From a virus: 21,507 bases of DNA. Below the pieces are notes generated by a model, which made no database searches, had not been told where the DNA came from, and was given only the letters and a program-made list of their open reading frames with translations. How positions within the stretch are numbered: the first letter of the stretch is position 1; every line of letters begins with the position of its first letter. Location: positions 1 to 21,507 of IMG/VR virus record IMGVR_UViG_3300021963_000754. One strand, 5' to 3'. Made by a program: the position numbers and the translations under genes. Of the stretch, positions 7,410 through 14,448 are shown piece by piece.

Positions 7410-9755
7410 TTAACGCTCCTGCGTATCCAGATTGGGCATGATCGCCACAATCGTACCGGGTAAGGGTTGATCCATTCTCCAGCACACATAGTTTTCACTA
7501 CTATACCCGCCTTCCCACGCAAAGTCACCTTTATCTCCCGTAAACAGGGGCACCGCCGTATCCGTCAAATCCGCCGACGTGCGGAACGTAATGGGCGTTA
7601 ATTTGCCATACCCTGTACTGTTAAAGTTTGCTCCCACCGACAGTCCCCCCGTATCATGCAACCGGAAGAACACGCGATGGCTGCGCATGGTTTGTCCTTG
7701 GGCTGTCCCCTTGGCTGCGCCAGATTCAGGACGCAAACTTTGCCCATCGCTGTCATACGCATACCCGATTTGTACGGTAGACGCCGTCCGAGTCAACGTT
7801 ATTACGCCGAGCGCACTCACAACCACATCGGGATGCACTGCCCCATCGGCCAAAATTGACACGGTCTCGCCCGCCAAGTGAAACAATCCCGTGATCGTAG
7901 CTGTGGCGCTGCCAGAGTAGGTTAATCCACCATCTACATAAAAAGCGTCCGCTTGAGCGTCGCCATGTTCCCAAATCCTCGTCATGTATTCAATATGCCG
8001 AACACTTCGCCCATTAATGTACCGTTGCACCACTAGCCAGACTTCATCGCGCAGCCCGTCTGAGGACGGAATCACCGTGACCGATTCCACTTTTGCCGCG
8101 GTGGTATGCCCCGCATTGGCATAGCCCCCCAACGTATGCCGATGCCATCCCATCACTTTATCGGCACGCGAATAACTAAATCCCAAAAGCAAGCCATCAT
8201 TGCGAATACCCCAAATGACCTTTACCCGCTTCTTTTGATAGGCAAACTCTTTGACACCAGACGTGGCGTCACTTGCCGATTTGGTCACATGCTCCGCAAG
8301 GATCGTGAGATCGGCCCCCTCCACCGCATTATCTTGATATGAATAGTTCAGCTCGTAGATTTCTCGTCCGCCGGCGGCAATGTGAATAATGGCATTACCA
8401 ATTTTCAATGGCGCCACATCTAAACTGCCGATGGAGGTGGATTGTTTGGCATTGACGTTGGTGGGCTTAATGGCTTCGCCTAACGCCGAGGGGCTGACCA
8501 GCCACTCCCCCTCATAGGTGCCAATGACAATACCATTTGCGGTGCCCTTCATCCAGCGCATGGCTTGCACATCGTCGCTATTGAGTGTAAAACTGACGGC
8601 ATTGTCATCCGCCACCGTGCCATCGGTTTTTGTCACCGCAAAATTCACATAGTCAGACACTTTTGAGCCATCCATCCGGCCCGGTTTGTAGGACACACCG
8701 CCTAGATAGAGTCGATCCCCGAAAAACGTGCCGCAGGTGGGATAATAGCCGGTGGTGATGCCGTAATAGAGTCCAAGTCGCCAGTCCGTTTTTGCCGCCA
8801 CGCTCGTCAAGGTATTAATGATTGTGACGGTCACGACCGTCGTGGAGGTATAGCCGGTTACAAGCACGTAGCCCCACGTCGTGCCTTGCAAAAGCCGAAT
8901 GTAGCGCCCCACATCTTCCGCGCTAAATCCAAGGTCACTATTAATTCCCGTAATGGCCGAGGCGGTCAGCGTCACGCCGGCACCAGGAGCAAAGGCGCTA
9001 GGCGTCAACGTTGTCGGGGTAGCATTTAGGGGCAGATAGGGACCATCAAGCAGTACCATGTCGGCCAACGTCCACGACGTATCGGACGCACGGGTCAAAG
9101 TCGCGGGAGCGTGCTGCGGGTGAAAAATGTAGAGGGTATCCGCCGACTGCACAAATTTGAGCGCAAAGATTTGAGCCGCGGTATAGGTCGTGGTGAGAGT
9201 GTACACTTCGGCCACGGTCCCCCCGGAAGACCAGGCCGTGTACGCCGTGCTATTGACATTTGTGCCATCAACAAGTTGCAGTTCAAAGGTGTTGGCCCCA
9301 GCGTTGACATTTGCCACCTTGAACCGTCGGCCATTTACCTGGGTCATGCCAACGACGGAGACGATATTGACGTGGTCACCGTTGGCATAGGTATCCGCAC
9401 CGGCATACGTTAGGACGGCGGGATTGGCTTGGGTAATGCCCGTGATGTTCTGCGTCGCGAGATTGACCGAACCCCCATTTTTCTTAAAGCGAACATAGTT
9501 GTGACCAAACTCGAGCACATACGCTTGGACGGTGGAATACTTGAACCCCACCACGCGTGTGGCCTGCGTCGAGTCTTTGGCTTCATCACAAAAGTAGGTG
9601 CCAGGACGTCGAGTGAGGGGACCTTGCACCAACGGGATCATATTCAGGCACGTAGCCAAAGACGATTTGTACCGATCAAAATCGACCCGCCCATACATCA
9701 GGGGTGAGATTTCGCCTGTCGTGAAACTCGTCTGGATCGGGTTTGCACCTGGCAT
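7410..9755 (-). CDS. Tail tubular protein B / tail nozzle protein (T7 gp12-like), 781 aa
   Basis: The N-terminus PIQTSFTTGEISPLMYGRVD, followed by YKSSLATCLNMIPLVQGPLTRRPGT, is the hallmark of podovirus nozzle proteins (F..GE.SP...GR.D...Y..g...c.N......G...RRPGT). The rest is long and beta-rich with repeated ATITGL/VTVT strands, ending WRMDQPLPGTIVAIMPN. In the virion it would form the distal tail tube below the adaptor ring, to which the fibres attach. The ATG directly abuts the stop codon of tail tubular protein A (TAAATG), so the two are coupled. The length is typical of the family. Confidence 0.88.
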   Translation of the reverse strand: MPGANPIQTSFTTGEISPLMYGRVDFDRYKSSLATCLNMIPLVQGPLTRRPGTYFCDEAKDSTQATRVVGFKYSTVQAYVLEFGHNYVRFKKNGGSVNLATQNITGITQANPAVLTYAGADTYANGDHVNIVSVVGMTQVNGRRFKVANVNAGANTFELQLVDGTNVNSTAYTAWSSGGTVAEVYTLTTTYTAAQIFALKFVQSADTLYIFHPQHAPATLTRASDTSWTLADMVLLDGPYLPLNATPTTLTPSAFAPGAGVTLTASAITGINSDLGFSAEDVGRYIRLLQGTTWGYVLVTGYTSTTVVTVTIINTLTSVAAKTDWRLGLYYGITTGYYPTCGTFFGDRLYLGGVSYKPGRMDGSKVSDYVNFAVTKTDGTVADDNAVSFTLNSDDVQAMRWMKGTANGIVIGTYEGEWLVSPSALGEAIKPTNVNAKQSTSIGSLDVAPLKIGNAIIHIAAGGREIYELNYSYQDNAVEGADLTILAEHVTKSASDATSGVKEFAYQKKRVKVIWGIRNDGLLLGFSYSRADKVMGWHRHTLGGYANAGHTTAAKVESVTVIPSSDGLRDEVWLVVQRYINGRSVRHIEYMTRIWEHGDAQADAFYVDGGLTYSGSATATITGLFHLAGETVSILADGAVHPDVVVSALGVITLTRTASTVQIGYAYDSDGQSLRPESGAAKGTAQGQTMRSHRVFFRLHDTGGLSVGANFNSTGYGKLTPITFRTSADLTDTAVPLFTGDKGDFAWEGGYSSENYVCWRMDQPLPGTIVAIMPNLDTQER

Positions 9756-10391
9756 TTAGTATTCGCTCCCGCCCACGCCGGACATCCAACTGCGGTCGGT
9801 CGCGTAGATAGACCCTTGCTGCCGTGCGGCAATCCAGCTATCAAGAGGTTCTTCGGCGGGAATTTGCTCAAAAGCATTCAGGCGTTTCGCCTCTGATCGG
9901 AGATCCCGATATTCTTGATTGAGGGCTTGCTTCTTGCCATTGGATTGGGTCAGCACTTCGCAGAGATGCCAAGCAATCTTGGCCGCAAGCATTTCCACAA
10001 AGAGCGCGTCGAATTTTGCGGGATCGGTGATTTTGGCAATATACCGAATTTGAAGACTCGTCCCATCGTTGGTGAGAATCGCCGGGCTGCCATCAATGGA
10101 CTCAATCTTCCAATCTAACCCCAGCCGCGGAGGCAAGAGCAATCGCAGCAGATCGACAGGCAAGGGGAAGGCTAAGTTATAATTAAAGTCGGGCAGCGTG
10201 GCCGAAGCCGCCAGTGTGGTGCGCTTGACCGCAAAGTTCCACGCCGTGGCGCGCAGTTCTCGATCTCGTAATGGCTCGAACGCCACATTACAATGCCGGG
10301 CGTTGCTGTTGTCATCGTCCAGCGCGACAATGCGGGATTGCCCCACTTTTTGCAGTGCCAGATTACAGATCGTCACATTGCTAATCGACAT
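9756..10391 (-). CDS. Tail tubular protein A / head-tail adaptor (T7 gp11-like), 211 aa
   Basis: The protein begins MSISNVTICNLALQKVGQSR and continues with DDDNSNARHCNVAFEPLRDRELRA.AWNFAVKRTTLA. The pattern ICNLAL..lG...I..l......A..C...y...rd..L....WnFA..R is diagnostic of podovirus tail tubular protein A, which forms the dodecameric adaptor between portal and nozzle. I place the start at 10391 because AAGGAGAGA lies just upstream; an in-frame ATG at 10460 would add 23 Arg-rich residues with no ribosome site and no match to the family start. It follows the glycosyltransferase after a 78-base gap and ends flush against tail tubular protein B. Confidence 0.88.
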   Translation of the reverse strand: MSISNVTICNLALQKVGQSRIVALDDDNSNARHCNVAFEPLRDRELRATAWNFAVKRTTLAASATLPDFNYNLAFPLPVDLLRLLLPPRLGLDWKIESIDGSPAILTNDGTSLQIRYIAKITDPAKFDALFVEMLAAKIAWHLCEVLTQSNGKKQALNQEYRDLRSEAKRLNAFEQIPAEEPLDSWIAARQQGSIYATDRSWMSGVGGSEY

Positions 10392-10469
10392 GGACTCTCT
10401 CCTTCGTCGTGTCGCTCGGGATACGGCTGCGCCTGACCCGTGCCTCCTCACCCACTTCACTCTCGCCCG

Positions 10470-11042
10470 TCAGTATTCGTAGTCTCCTATGTGCGTGGCG
10501 GCGATGGTGGGATCGCACCAGGTCTCAATGCCGACTGACCGCGCTTGTCGGGCAAACCAGACGGCATCATCAATGAACAGTCCTTCGGGCGTGTACGCCG
10601 TACAAAACCACGGAGTCGGGATTCGGCGCAAGGCGTCGGTGCGAATGAGTTGACAGCCTGAACCGATGGCATAACAGGCAAAGAGGTCGGTGGGCAGTGG
10701 TCCAGTCGGAATGCCGACCGTGCCGGCCGCGTCGTGAATGCGGACGGTCGTTTGCAGCGGAAGTCCCCGTCGATTGTACGCGGCACCCACGATGTCGCCA
10801 TGATGGGCGAGCAGCCGTTCCCACGCATCGGACGGAAAGCGCATGTCGGCATCGACGAGCCATAGGTGGGAATACCCTCCCTCGACCGCTTCCTGCGCCA
10901 AGGCGTTCCGATTTTCCGGTCCCAACGCCCCTTCCACAAACACCGTCGTCACCTCGGGGTGCCGCATCGCGGCAAGAACAGATTGCACGGTCTTGGCCTT
11001 GATGCTTCCCCCACACGGAATGCCCAACAGAATCTTTTGCAT
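10470..11042 (-). CDS. Glycosyltransferase, GT-A fold (phage family), 190 aa
   Basis: The N-terminus MQKILLGIPCGGSIKAKTVQ matches the first strand and loop of small phage nucleotide-sugar transferases. It is followed by ENRNALAQEA and LWLVDADMRFP at about 60-70, where DAD (64-66) is the DXD metal/nucleotide-sugar motif of GT-A enzymes, and DIVGAAYNRRG at about 83-93. GLFIDDAVWFARQAR near the C-terminus resembles the catalytic-base region. The substrate cannot be told; plausible acceptors are virion proteins or the host surface. It is embedded between head genes and tail genes. I choose the ATG at 11042; a GTG at 11060 is in frame but has no better ribosome site. The ribosome site at 11042 is itself weak, so translation may be low. 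Confidence 0.75.
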   Translation of the reverse strand: MQKILLGIPCGGSIKAKTVQSVLAAMRHPEVTTVFVEGALGPENRNALAQEAVEGGYSHLWLVDADMRFPSDAWERLLAHHGDIVGAAYNRRGLPLQTTVRIHDAAGTVGIPTGPLPTDLFACYAIGSGCQLIRTDALRRIPTPWFCTAYTPEGLFIDDAVWFARQARSVGIETWCDPTIAATHIGDYEY

Positions 11043-11089
11043 GGAGCCTAGCCGCGGCACGCGTGTGCGCGCGAATGTGTGCGTTGCCC

Positions 11090-11353
11090 TTAGTTAAAAC
11101 TCACCGTCAGATCGCTGGCGCCCGCCGTCACCACGGTCAATCCCGTGGAAAATTTCACTTCATATTTGTAGGTGCCCACTCCCGCCGACGCCGCGATCGT
11201 GGCAATCTTTTGCCCCGCACCGCTGGTGTTATCATAGATGGTGATGGCACCCGCCACCGACGTGTTGATAATAATCGCGTTCAGAAACCCTTGCCCCGTT
11301 TTTACCACGGTGGTCGTGGCAGAGGCGATGTTCACATATCCCGTGCCGGCCAT
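11090..11353 (-). CDS. Small beta-rich virion protein, 87 aa
   Basis: This short protein (MAGTGYVNIASATTTVVKTG start) is built of alternating hydrophobic and Thr/Ser/Gly strands, with no charged catalytic cluster, membrane segment or cysteine. The pattern (GFLNAIIINTSVAGAITIYD, then TGLTVVTAGASDLTVSF) resembles small capsid-decoration or head-fibre folds often found after capsid genes, but I do not recognise a named family with certainty. A strong AAGGAGGT lies eight bases upstream, suggesting high expression as for a structural component. It lies between a 64-aa protein and the glycosyltransferase. Confidence 0.6.
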   Translation of the reverse strand: MAGTGYVNIASATTTVVKTGQGFLNAIIINTSVAGAITIYDNTSGAGQKIATIAASAGVGTYKYEVKFSTGLTVVTAGASDLTVSFN

Positions 11354-11375
11354 AACACGAACCTCCTTGTTGACC

Positions 11376-11407
11376 GGGAGCGCGAGCGCGTAGGCTCCCG
11401 CGCTCCC
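11376..11407 (-). other. GC-rich hairpin between two small structural genes
   Basis: GGGAGCGCG and its exact complement CGCGCTCCC form a 9-bp stem with a 14-base loop, directly before the ribosome site of the 87-aa gene. No T-run follows, so it is more likely a transcript-stabilising or processing structure than a strong terminator. Confidence 0.5.
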
Positions 11408-11415
11408 ACGGTGGC

Positions 11416-11610
11416 CTACGGTGTGACGCTGTGCGTCGTGATATAGGCTTCAAACGATTCTAGCGCCAACAACACATCCTTCTGTGTCAGTGCCGCCCCA
11501 TCCAACATCCGCAACTCCACCGCCTCGGTTGAGGCCGATGAGGTGCCCACGGTCAGGTTGCCGGGGTTAATTCCATCGCCTTTGTCAAAGCTAATGTAAT
11601 GACTTGCCAT
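11416..11610 (-). CDS. Small structural-block protein of unknown function, 64 aa
   Basis: MASHYISFDKGDGINPGNLT begins this 64-residue protein; the second half is helical (QKDVLLALESFEAYITTH). AAGGAGG lies about ten bases upstream of the ATG. Its position between two probable head-decoration genes and its good ribosome site argue that it is real and expressed late. I recognise no family. The first half may be a strand-rich virion-binding segment, but this is a guess. Confidence 0.6.
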   Translation of the reverse strand: MASHYISFDKGDGINPGNLTVGTSSASTEAVELRMLDGAALTQKDVLLALESFEAYITTHSVTP

Positions 11611-11624
11611 GTATCAGTGCCTCC

Positions 11625-12137
11625 TTAGAGTACGAACCAGACCTGGATGCCCAGGGCGCCTGTGCCGGTCGTGACATCGGTCGTCGCTACCGTGGCGGCG
11701 ATTTCGTAGGTGGATTTTGGATCAACGGACGCACCGGCGGCTTGCCAGAGCGGTTGATGCAATTTGACATTGGTCAAAACCGTTGACTCCTGCAACACGC
11801 TTGTCCCAGTGACGGCTGATGCGCAAGAGACGGCCGAGCCAAACAAATCCGCATCCACTACTGCGCCGCCGTCGGCCGTATTCTTGTACACGCCGATGTC
11901 GAACGCACCCGCCGTCTGTGCGGCGGAGAACAACTTCACATCAATTACGCGCGCGCCCGATGGCACTTCGCACAACCGAATGATCGAAGTCGTGGTCAAC
12001 GAGGCGGTAACGCTCGCAATGTAGCCCGAGACGCACCGCACCACACCTGCGCCACCACTGCCCACATCATTCATCACCTTGGGCGTGGCATCGCGGTTGG
12101 TCAACTGCACGGATTTCAGCGTAAGATCGATAGCCAT
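11625..12137 (-). CDS. Probable head decoration / capsid-associated protein, 170 aa
   Basis: This beta-rich protein starts MAIDLTLKSVQLTNRDATPK and contains SIIRLCEVPSGARVIDVKLF followed by AFDIGVYKNTADGGAVVDAD. The R...VP.GA.v..v.l.......fDIGly sequence is a pattern I associate with phage head-region structural proteins encoded right after the major capsid gene. It has no enzymatic motif or membrane segment. AGAGGACC precedes the ATG. A UUCG-capped hairpin separates it from the capsid gene, which could lower its expression relative to capsid. The decoration role is inferred from position and fold pattern. Confidence 0.6.
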   Translation of the reverse strand: MAIDLTLKSVQLTNRDATPKVMNDVGSGGAGVVRCVSGYIASVTASLTTTSIIRLCEVPSGARVIDVKLFSAAQTAGAFDIGVYKNTADGGAVVDADLFGSAVSCASAVTGTSVLQESTVLTNVKLHQPLWQAAGASVDPKSTYEIAATVATTDVTTGTGALGIQVWFVL

Positions 12138-12164
12138 AGTCAGGTCCTCTCTGTGTCAAGTGCC

Positions 12165-12180
12165 GGGGGCCGAAGCCCCC
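12165..12180 (-). other. UUCG-capped GC hairpin downstream of the capsid gene
   Basis: On the minus strand GGGGGC-UUCG-GCCCCC forms a six-GC-pair stem with an extra-stable tetraloop ten bases after the capsid stop codon. No U-run follows, so it is probably an mRNA 3'-end stabiliser or weak attenuator rather than a full Rho-independent terminator. Confidence 0.55.
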
Positions 12181-12189
12181 AGCGGTGAT

Positions 12190-13086
12190 TTATGCGCGAT
12201 AGGATTCAATCGCATACACTTTGTTTTCTTCGATGCGGGTTGCGCCCGCCGTCATGTACACATACGCCTGCCAGGGTTCGCCCTGGAGATCGTTGCGCTT
12301 GCTGATCGAGGTGGAGACATCATTCCACATCCCGAGGTGCATGCCACTCTTCGCCCAAATGGGAATGGTGACTTCATTGGTCCCCGCCATCACGGTTTCC
12401 GCGAGTTGGCAATAGACAAAGTCAATACCCAGGAACCGCTGCAACTTCCCGTCCTTCAACACCGGGCGATCGCCCCCGTTGAAGTCGGAGCTGATGATCT
12501 GAATTTCGTTGAGGAGGGCGCTTTCGTCCTTTGCGGTCAACGGACAGATGACTTGATCCATCTCAAAGTCCACACTGTTCGCCCGCATGACTTCCTTGAC
12601 GGCCAACAGCTTCGCCACATTCAAGCGGCTGTTGGTGCCCCCGATCGCGACATCGACTTCATTACCCGCCGTAAAGATCGTGCTGGTGGCGCCGGCTTCA
12701 CCGGTTTTCGCCGTGCCCGTCGTCGCAGACAGAATGAGACGATCCATCTGCCGTCCCGCGGCATAGACCGCATTCTGGACATACGTGGATTCGGGATCAG
12801 TCAGCAACCGAAGCTTGTCAAACTGATCGATCAACTGCGGAAGATCGTAGTCGCTGGGGAAGACCCACCGACGATCCACGTTGGCATCCACGCGGCCCAT
12901 CGCGGCAAACCGCGAGGAGACCTGCTGCATTTCGACCGCGCCAAACTGATCGACGGGACTCGCTTGCTTCCCGACGTAATGGCCTTCGGTGACATACGGG
13001 CGCAGCTTGCTGCCCTTTTCCTGCAACAGCATATTGATGTTGCTGCTATAGCTGATGACGTAATGGGATGGGAGATTAACAGACAT
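12190..13086 (-). CDS. Major capsid protein, 298 aa
   Basis: The start MSVNLPSHYVISYSSNINML, the segment GHYVGKQASPVDQFG, and the later DRRWVFPSDYDLPQLIDQFD and GRQMDRLILSATTG follow the pattern of podovirus HK97-fold capsid proteins of the type encoded right after a scaffold gene. FLGIDFVYCQLAETVMAGTN and the end YAIESYRA fit the P-domain and C-terminus of that group. It is a little shorter than T7 gp10A. GGAGGG is the ribosome site, lying inside a predicted hairpin. The gene has its own promoter and a structured leader, consistent with the need for very high expression. Confidence 0.85.
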   Translation of the reverse strand: MSVNLPSHYVISYSSNINMLLQEKGSKLRPYVTEGHYVGKQASPVDQFGAVEMQQVSSRFAAMGRVDANVDRRWVFPSDYDLPQLIDQFDKLRLLTDPESTYVQNAVYAAGRQMDRLILSATTGTAKTGEAGATSTIFTAGNEVDVAIGGTNSRLNVAKLLAVKEVMRANSVDFEMDQVICPLTAKDESALLNEIQIISSDFNGGDRPVLKDGKLQRFLGIDFVYCQLAETVMAGTNEVTIPIWAKSGMHLGMWNDVSTSISKRNDLQGEPWQAYVYMTAGATRIEENKVYAIESYRA

Positions 13087-13087
13087 G

Positions 13088-13129
13088 GGGAGAGCCCTCC
13101 AAACCTAAAATGTTTGAGAAGGGCTTCCC
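13088..13129 (-). promoter_or_regulatory. Hairpin sequestering the capsid-gene ribosome site
   Basis: In the minus-strand RNA, GGGAAGCCCT pairs with AGGGCTCTCCC (one bulge) and CAAAC pairs with GTTTG above it. The 3' arm holds the GGAGGG ribosome site just before the capsid ATG at 13086. Translation would therefore depend on opening this stem. The upstream leader (13130-13205) can form further stems, for example GTCGG/CCGAC (13164-13168 with 13187-13191) and a CCAG/CTGG hairpin (13128-13144). Confidence 0.55.
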
Positions 13130-13211
13130 AGTCCTACAGGCTGGACCCGGTGACTGCTTGGGTGTCGGATCTCAGGAGGAGACTTCCCGACGAAATCATA
13201 CGCTACACTAG

Positions 13212-13240
13212 CTCATACTCGCTTTCGAGTCAAATGTCAA
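13212..13240 (-). promoter_or_regulatory. Sigma70-type promoter for the capsid gene
   Basis: TTGACA (13235-13240) and TATGAG (13212-13217) are separated by exactly 17 bp on the minus strand. The -35 box is perfect, and its TGA is the stop codon of the scaffold gene. The spacer contains a 5-bp inverted repeat ACTCG-AAAG-CGAGT that could be an operator. Transcription would begin near 13205, giving a leader of about 120 bases. Confidence 0.6.
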
Positions 13241-14172
13241 GGCCGTCCAGGAAACGTCTGCATGCCGGGCGCCGCAATCTGAGCCAAGCGCGCCATCTTG
13301 GATCGCGCTTCGCTGCGCACACGCGGATCGGGACTGCTAAACTCCTGCGAGAAGGCTTTATCTTTCTGAAGTCGGGCCATCTCAGCTCCCGCTTGATCCG
13401 GCGACAGGCCATTAAAACTCGACGGCGCCGTACCATTGACAAAATGGGTGTCTTCGGCCGCAATCTTCGACCCAATATTGCGCATGAACTCCATCGCGCC
13501 CTTCGGCCCCATCACCTGCTTTAAGGCCGCGAGTTGCTCGGGCTTCATCCCGAAGGCGTCGGCGGCTTTATCCACCACCGCGGCATGTCGGTCGTAGTCC
13601 CCGCCCCATTCCGCTCGGAGTGCGGCCACGTCCTGCGCGTCTCTCGCCGTGAGTTGCTCCTGTTGGGCTTTTACGTGCCCCGCTTGAAATTCGTTCCATT
13701 TCGTCGCCAATCGCGTGGCGCCCGCTTGGGTCAGCCCGGCCTCGTGCATCCAATCGGCGGCCACCTTTGCAAATCCGCTGGTATCCCCCTCGGGGACCGG
13801 GAGCTTATAATCGGCCGCTTTCTCCGGGCGACCGAGACGCGTGTAGATTTCGTTCCAGGCTTTGGGATCATCCCCTTTCGGCAATTTGAGCAGTTGCTCG
13901 GCAGGCACGCCCGTCAATTTTTCGAGATTGCGGTAGGAACTAATCACCTCGTTCGGATGCTTCCACTGCCGTTCCGACACCAGGGCTTGGGCGTCAGACG
14001 CCAAGCCAATTTTGCCCCAATCAAATGCGTCTGGTTGCGCCGACCCCGGCGCACCAGGGGCAGCCGACGGCGCCGCACTTGCTGAAGGCGCCGCGGCGTC
14101 AGCCACCGCGCCGCCAGCGGGAGCGCCAGCAGCTTCATAGGAGAGTCCGTGATGCACAGTCATGGGAAACAT
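13237..14172 (-). CDS. Capsid scaffolding protein, 311 aa
   Basis: An Ala/Pro/Ser-rich disordered N-terminus (about residues 12-48) is followed by DWGKIGLASDAQALVSERQW, then HPNEVISSYRNLEKLTGVPA and EQLLKLPKGDDPKAWNEIYT. This W..p..v..SYRNLEKL.G.P...l...P......W..i...LG pattern is typical of podovirus scaffolds between portal and capsid genes. The central part is helical and charged, as expected for a protein that assembles the procapsid and then leaves. The ATG at 14172 is preceded by AAAGG; a second ATG three codons later is too far from it. The stop codon overlaps the -35 box of the capsid promoter. Confidence 0.82.
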   Translation of the reverse strand: MFPMTVHHGLSYEAAGAPAGGAVADAAAPSASAAPSAAPGAPGSAQPDAFDWGKIGLASDAQALVSERQWKHPNEVISSYRNLEKLTGVPAEQLLKLPKGDDPKAWNEIYTRLGRPEKAADYKLPVPEGDTSGFAKVAADWMHEAGLTQAGATRLATKWNEFQAGHVKAQQEQLTARDAQDVAALRAEWGGDYDRHAAVVDKAADAFGMKPEQLAALKQVMGPKGAMEFMRNIGSKIAAEDTHFVNGTAPSSFNGLSPDQAGAEMARLQKDKAFSQEFSSPDPRVRSEARSKMARLAQIAAPGMQTFPGRP

Positions 14173-14175
14173 GGG

Positions 14176-14448
14176 TTAGCCTTTCTGTGGTGGGGCGCCC
14201 AGCAGCGCCCACAGTTGGTCGAGACTGAGTTGCGTGTGTTCTTGAATCCGGAGAAAGACTTCACGTCGGCCGTCTAACTGGGCCGCGATCCGCGGATCGG
14301 GATGAAAGGTCGTGGTCAAGGCGCGGCAGAATTGGGCAAGATCCTTCAGCACCACCTGCACATCCACACTCTCGGAATTGAACACGCGCTGGTAGGCCGC
14401 TTGGCGTCCGGCCAAAAACTCTTTGCCCGCCTGTTCTTTGTCGGTCAT
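14176..14448 (-). CDS. Bbp19-like small protein, 90 aa
   Basis: The protein begins MTDKEQAGKEFLAGRQAAYQ and has VFNSESVDVQVVLKDLAQFC, TTFHPDPRIAAQ and LDGRREVFLRIQEHTQLSLD. The sequence YqrvF......vl.DL..FC......f..dpr.....eGRREv.lrI...l.ls matches the Bbp19 family (named after a Bordetella podovirus BPP-1 protein) usually found beside the portal gene. Its biochemical role is not established as far as I know. The ATG overlaps the portal stop (ATGA, four bases), which fixes the start at 14448 rather than at the in-frame ATG at 14583 inside the portal gene. The scaffold gene follows after three bases. Confidence 0.75.
   Translation of the reverse strand: MTDKEQAGKEFLAGRQAAYQRVFNSESVDVQVVLKDLAQFCRALTTTFHPDPRIAAQLDGRREVFLRIQEHTQLSLDQLWALLGAPPQKG

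Noticed and set aside
9756-10460. Longer form of tail tubular protein A starting at 10460
   Set aside because: The extra 23 residues are Arg-rich, have no ribosome site, and precede the family-typical start MSISNVTICNLAL, which has AAGGAGAGA upstream.
12137-12160. TTGACA before the 170-aa gene as a third promoter
   Set aside because: Any -10 box at 15-18 bp would fall on the start codon and remove the ribosome site; the best candidate there is a poor TATGGC at 15 bp.
12079-13524. Long plus-strand open frame (481 codons) opposite the capsid and scaffold genes
   Set aside because: It lies antisense to two well-supported genes, has Arg/His/Gly-rich composition typical of the complement of GC-rich coding DNA, and lacks a ribosome site and any recognisable motif.
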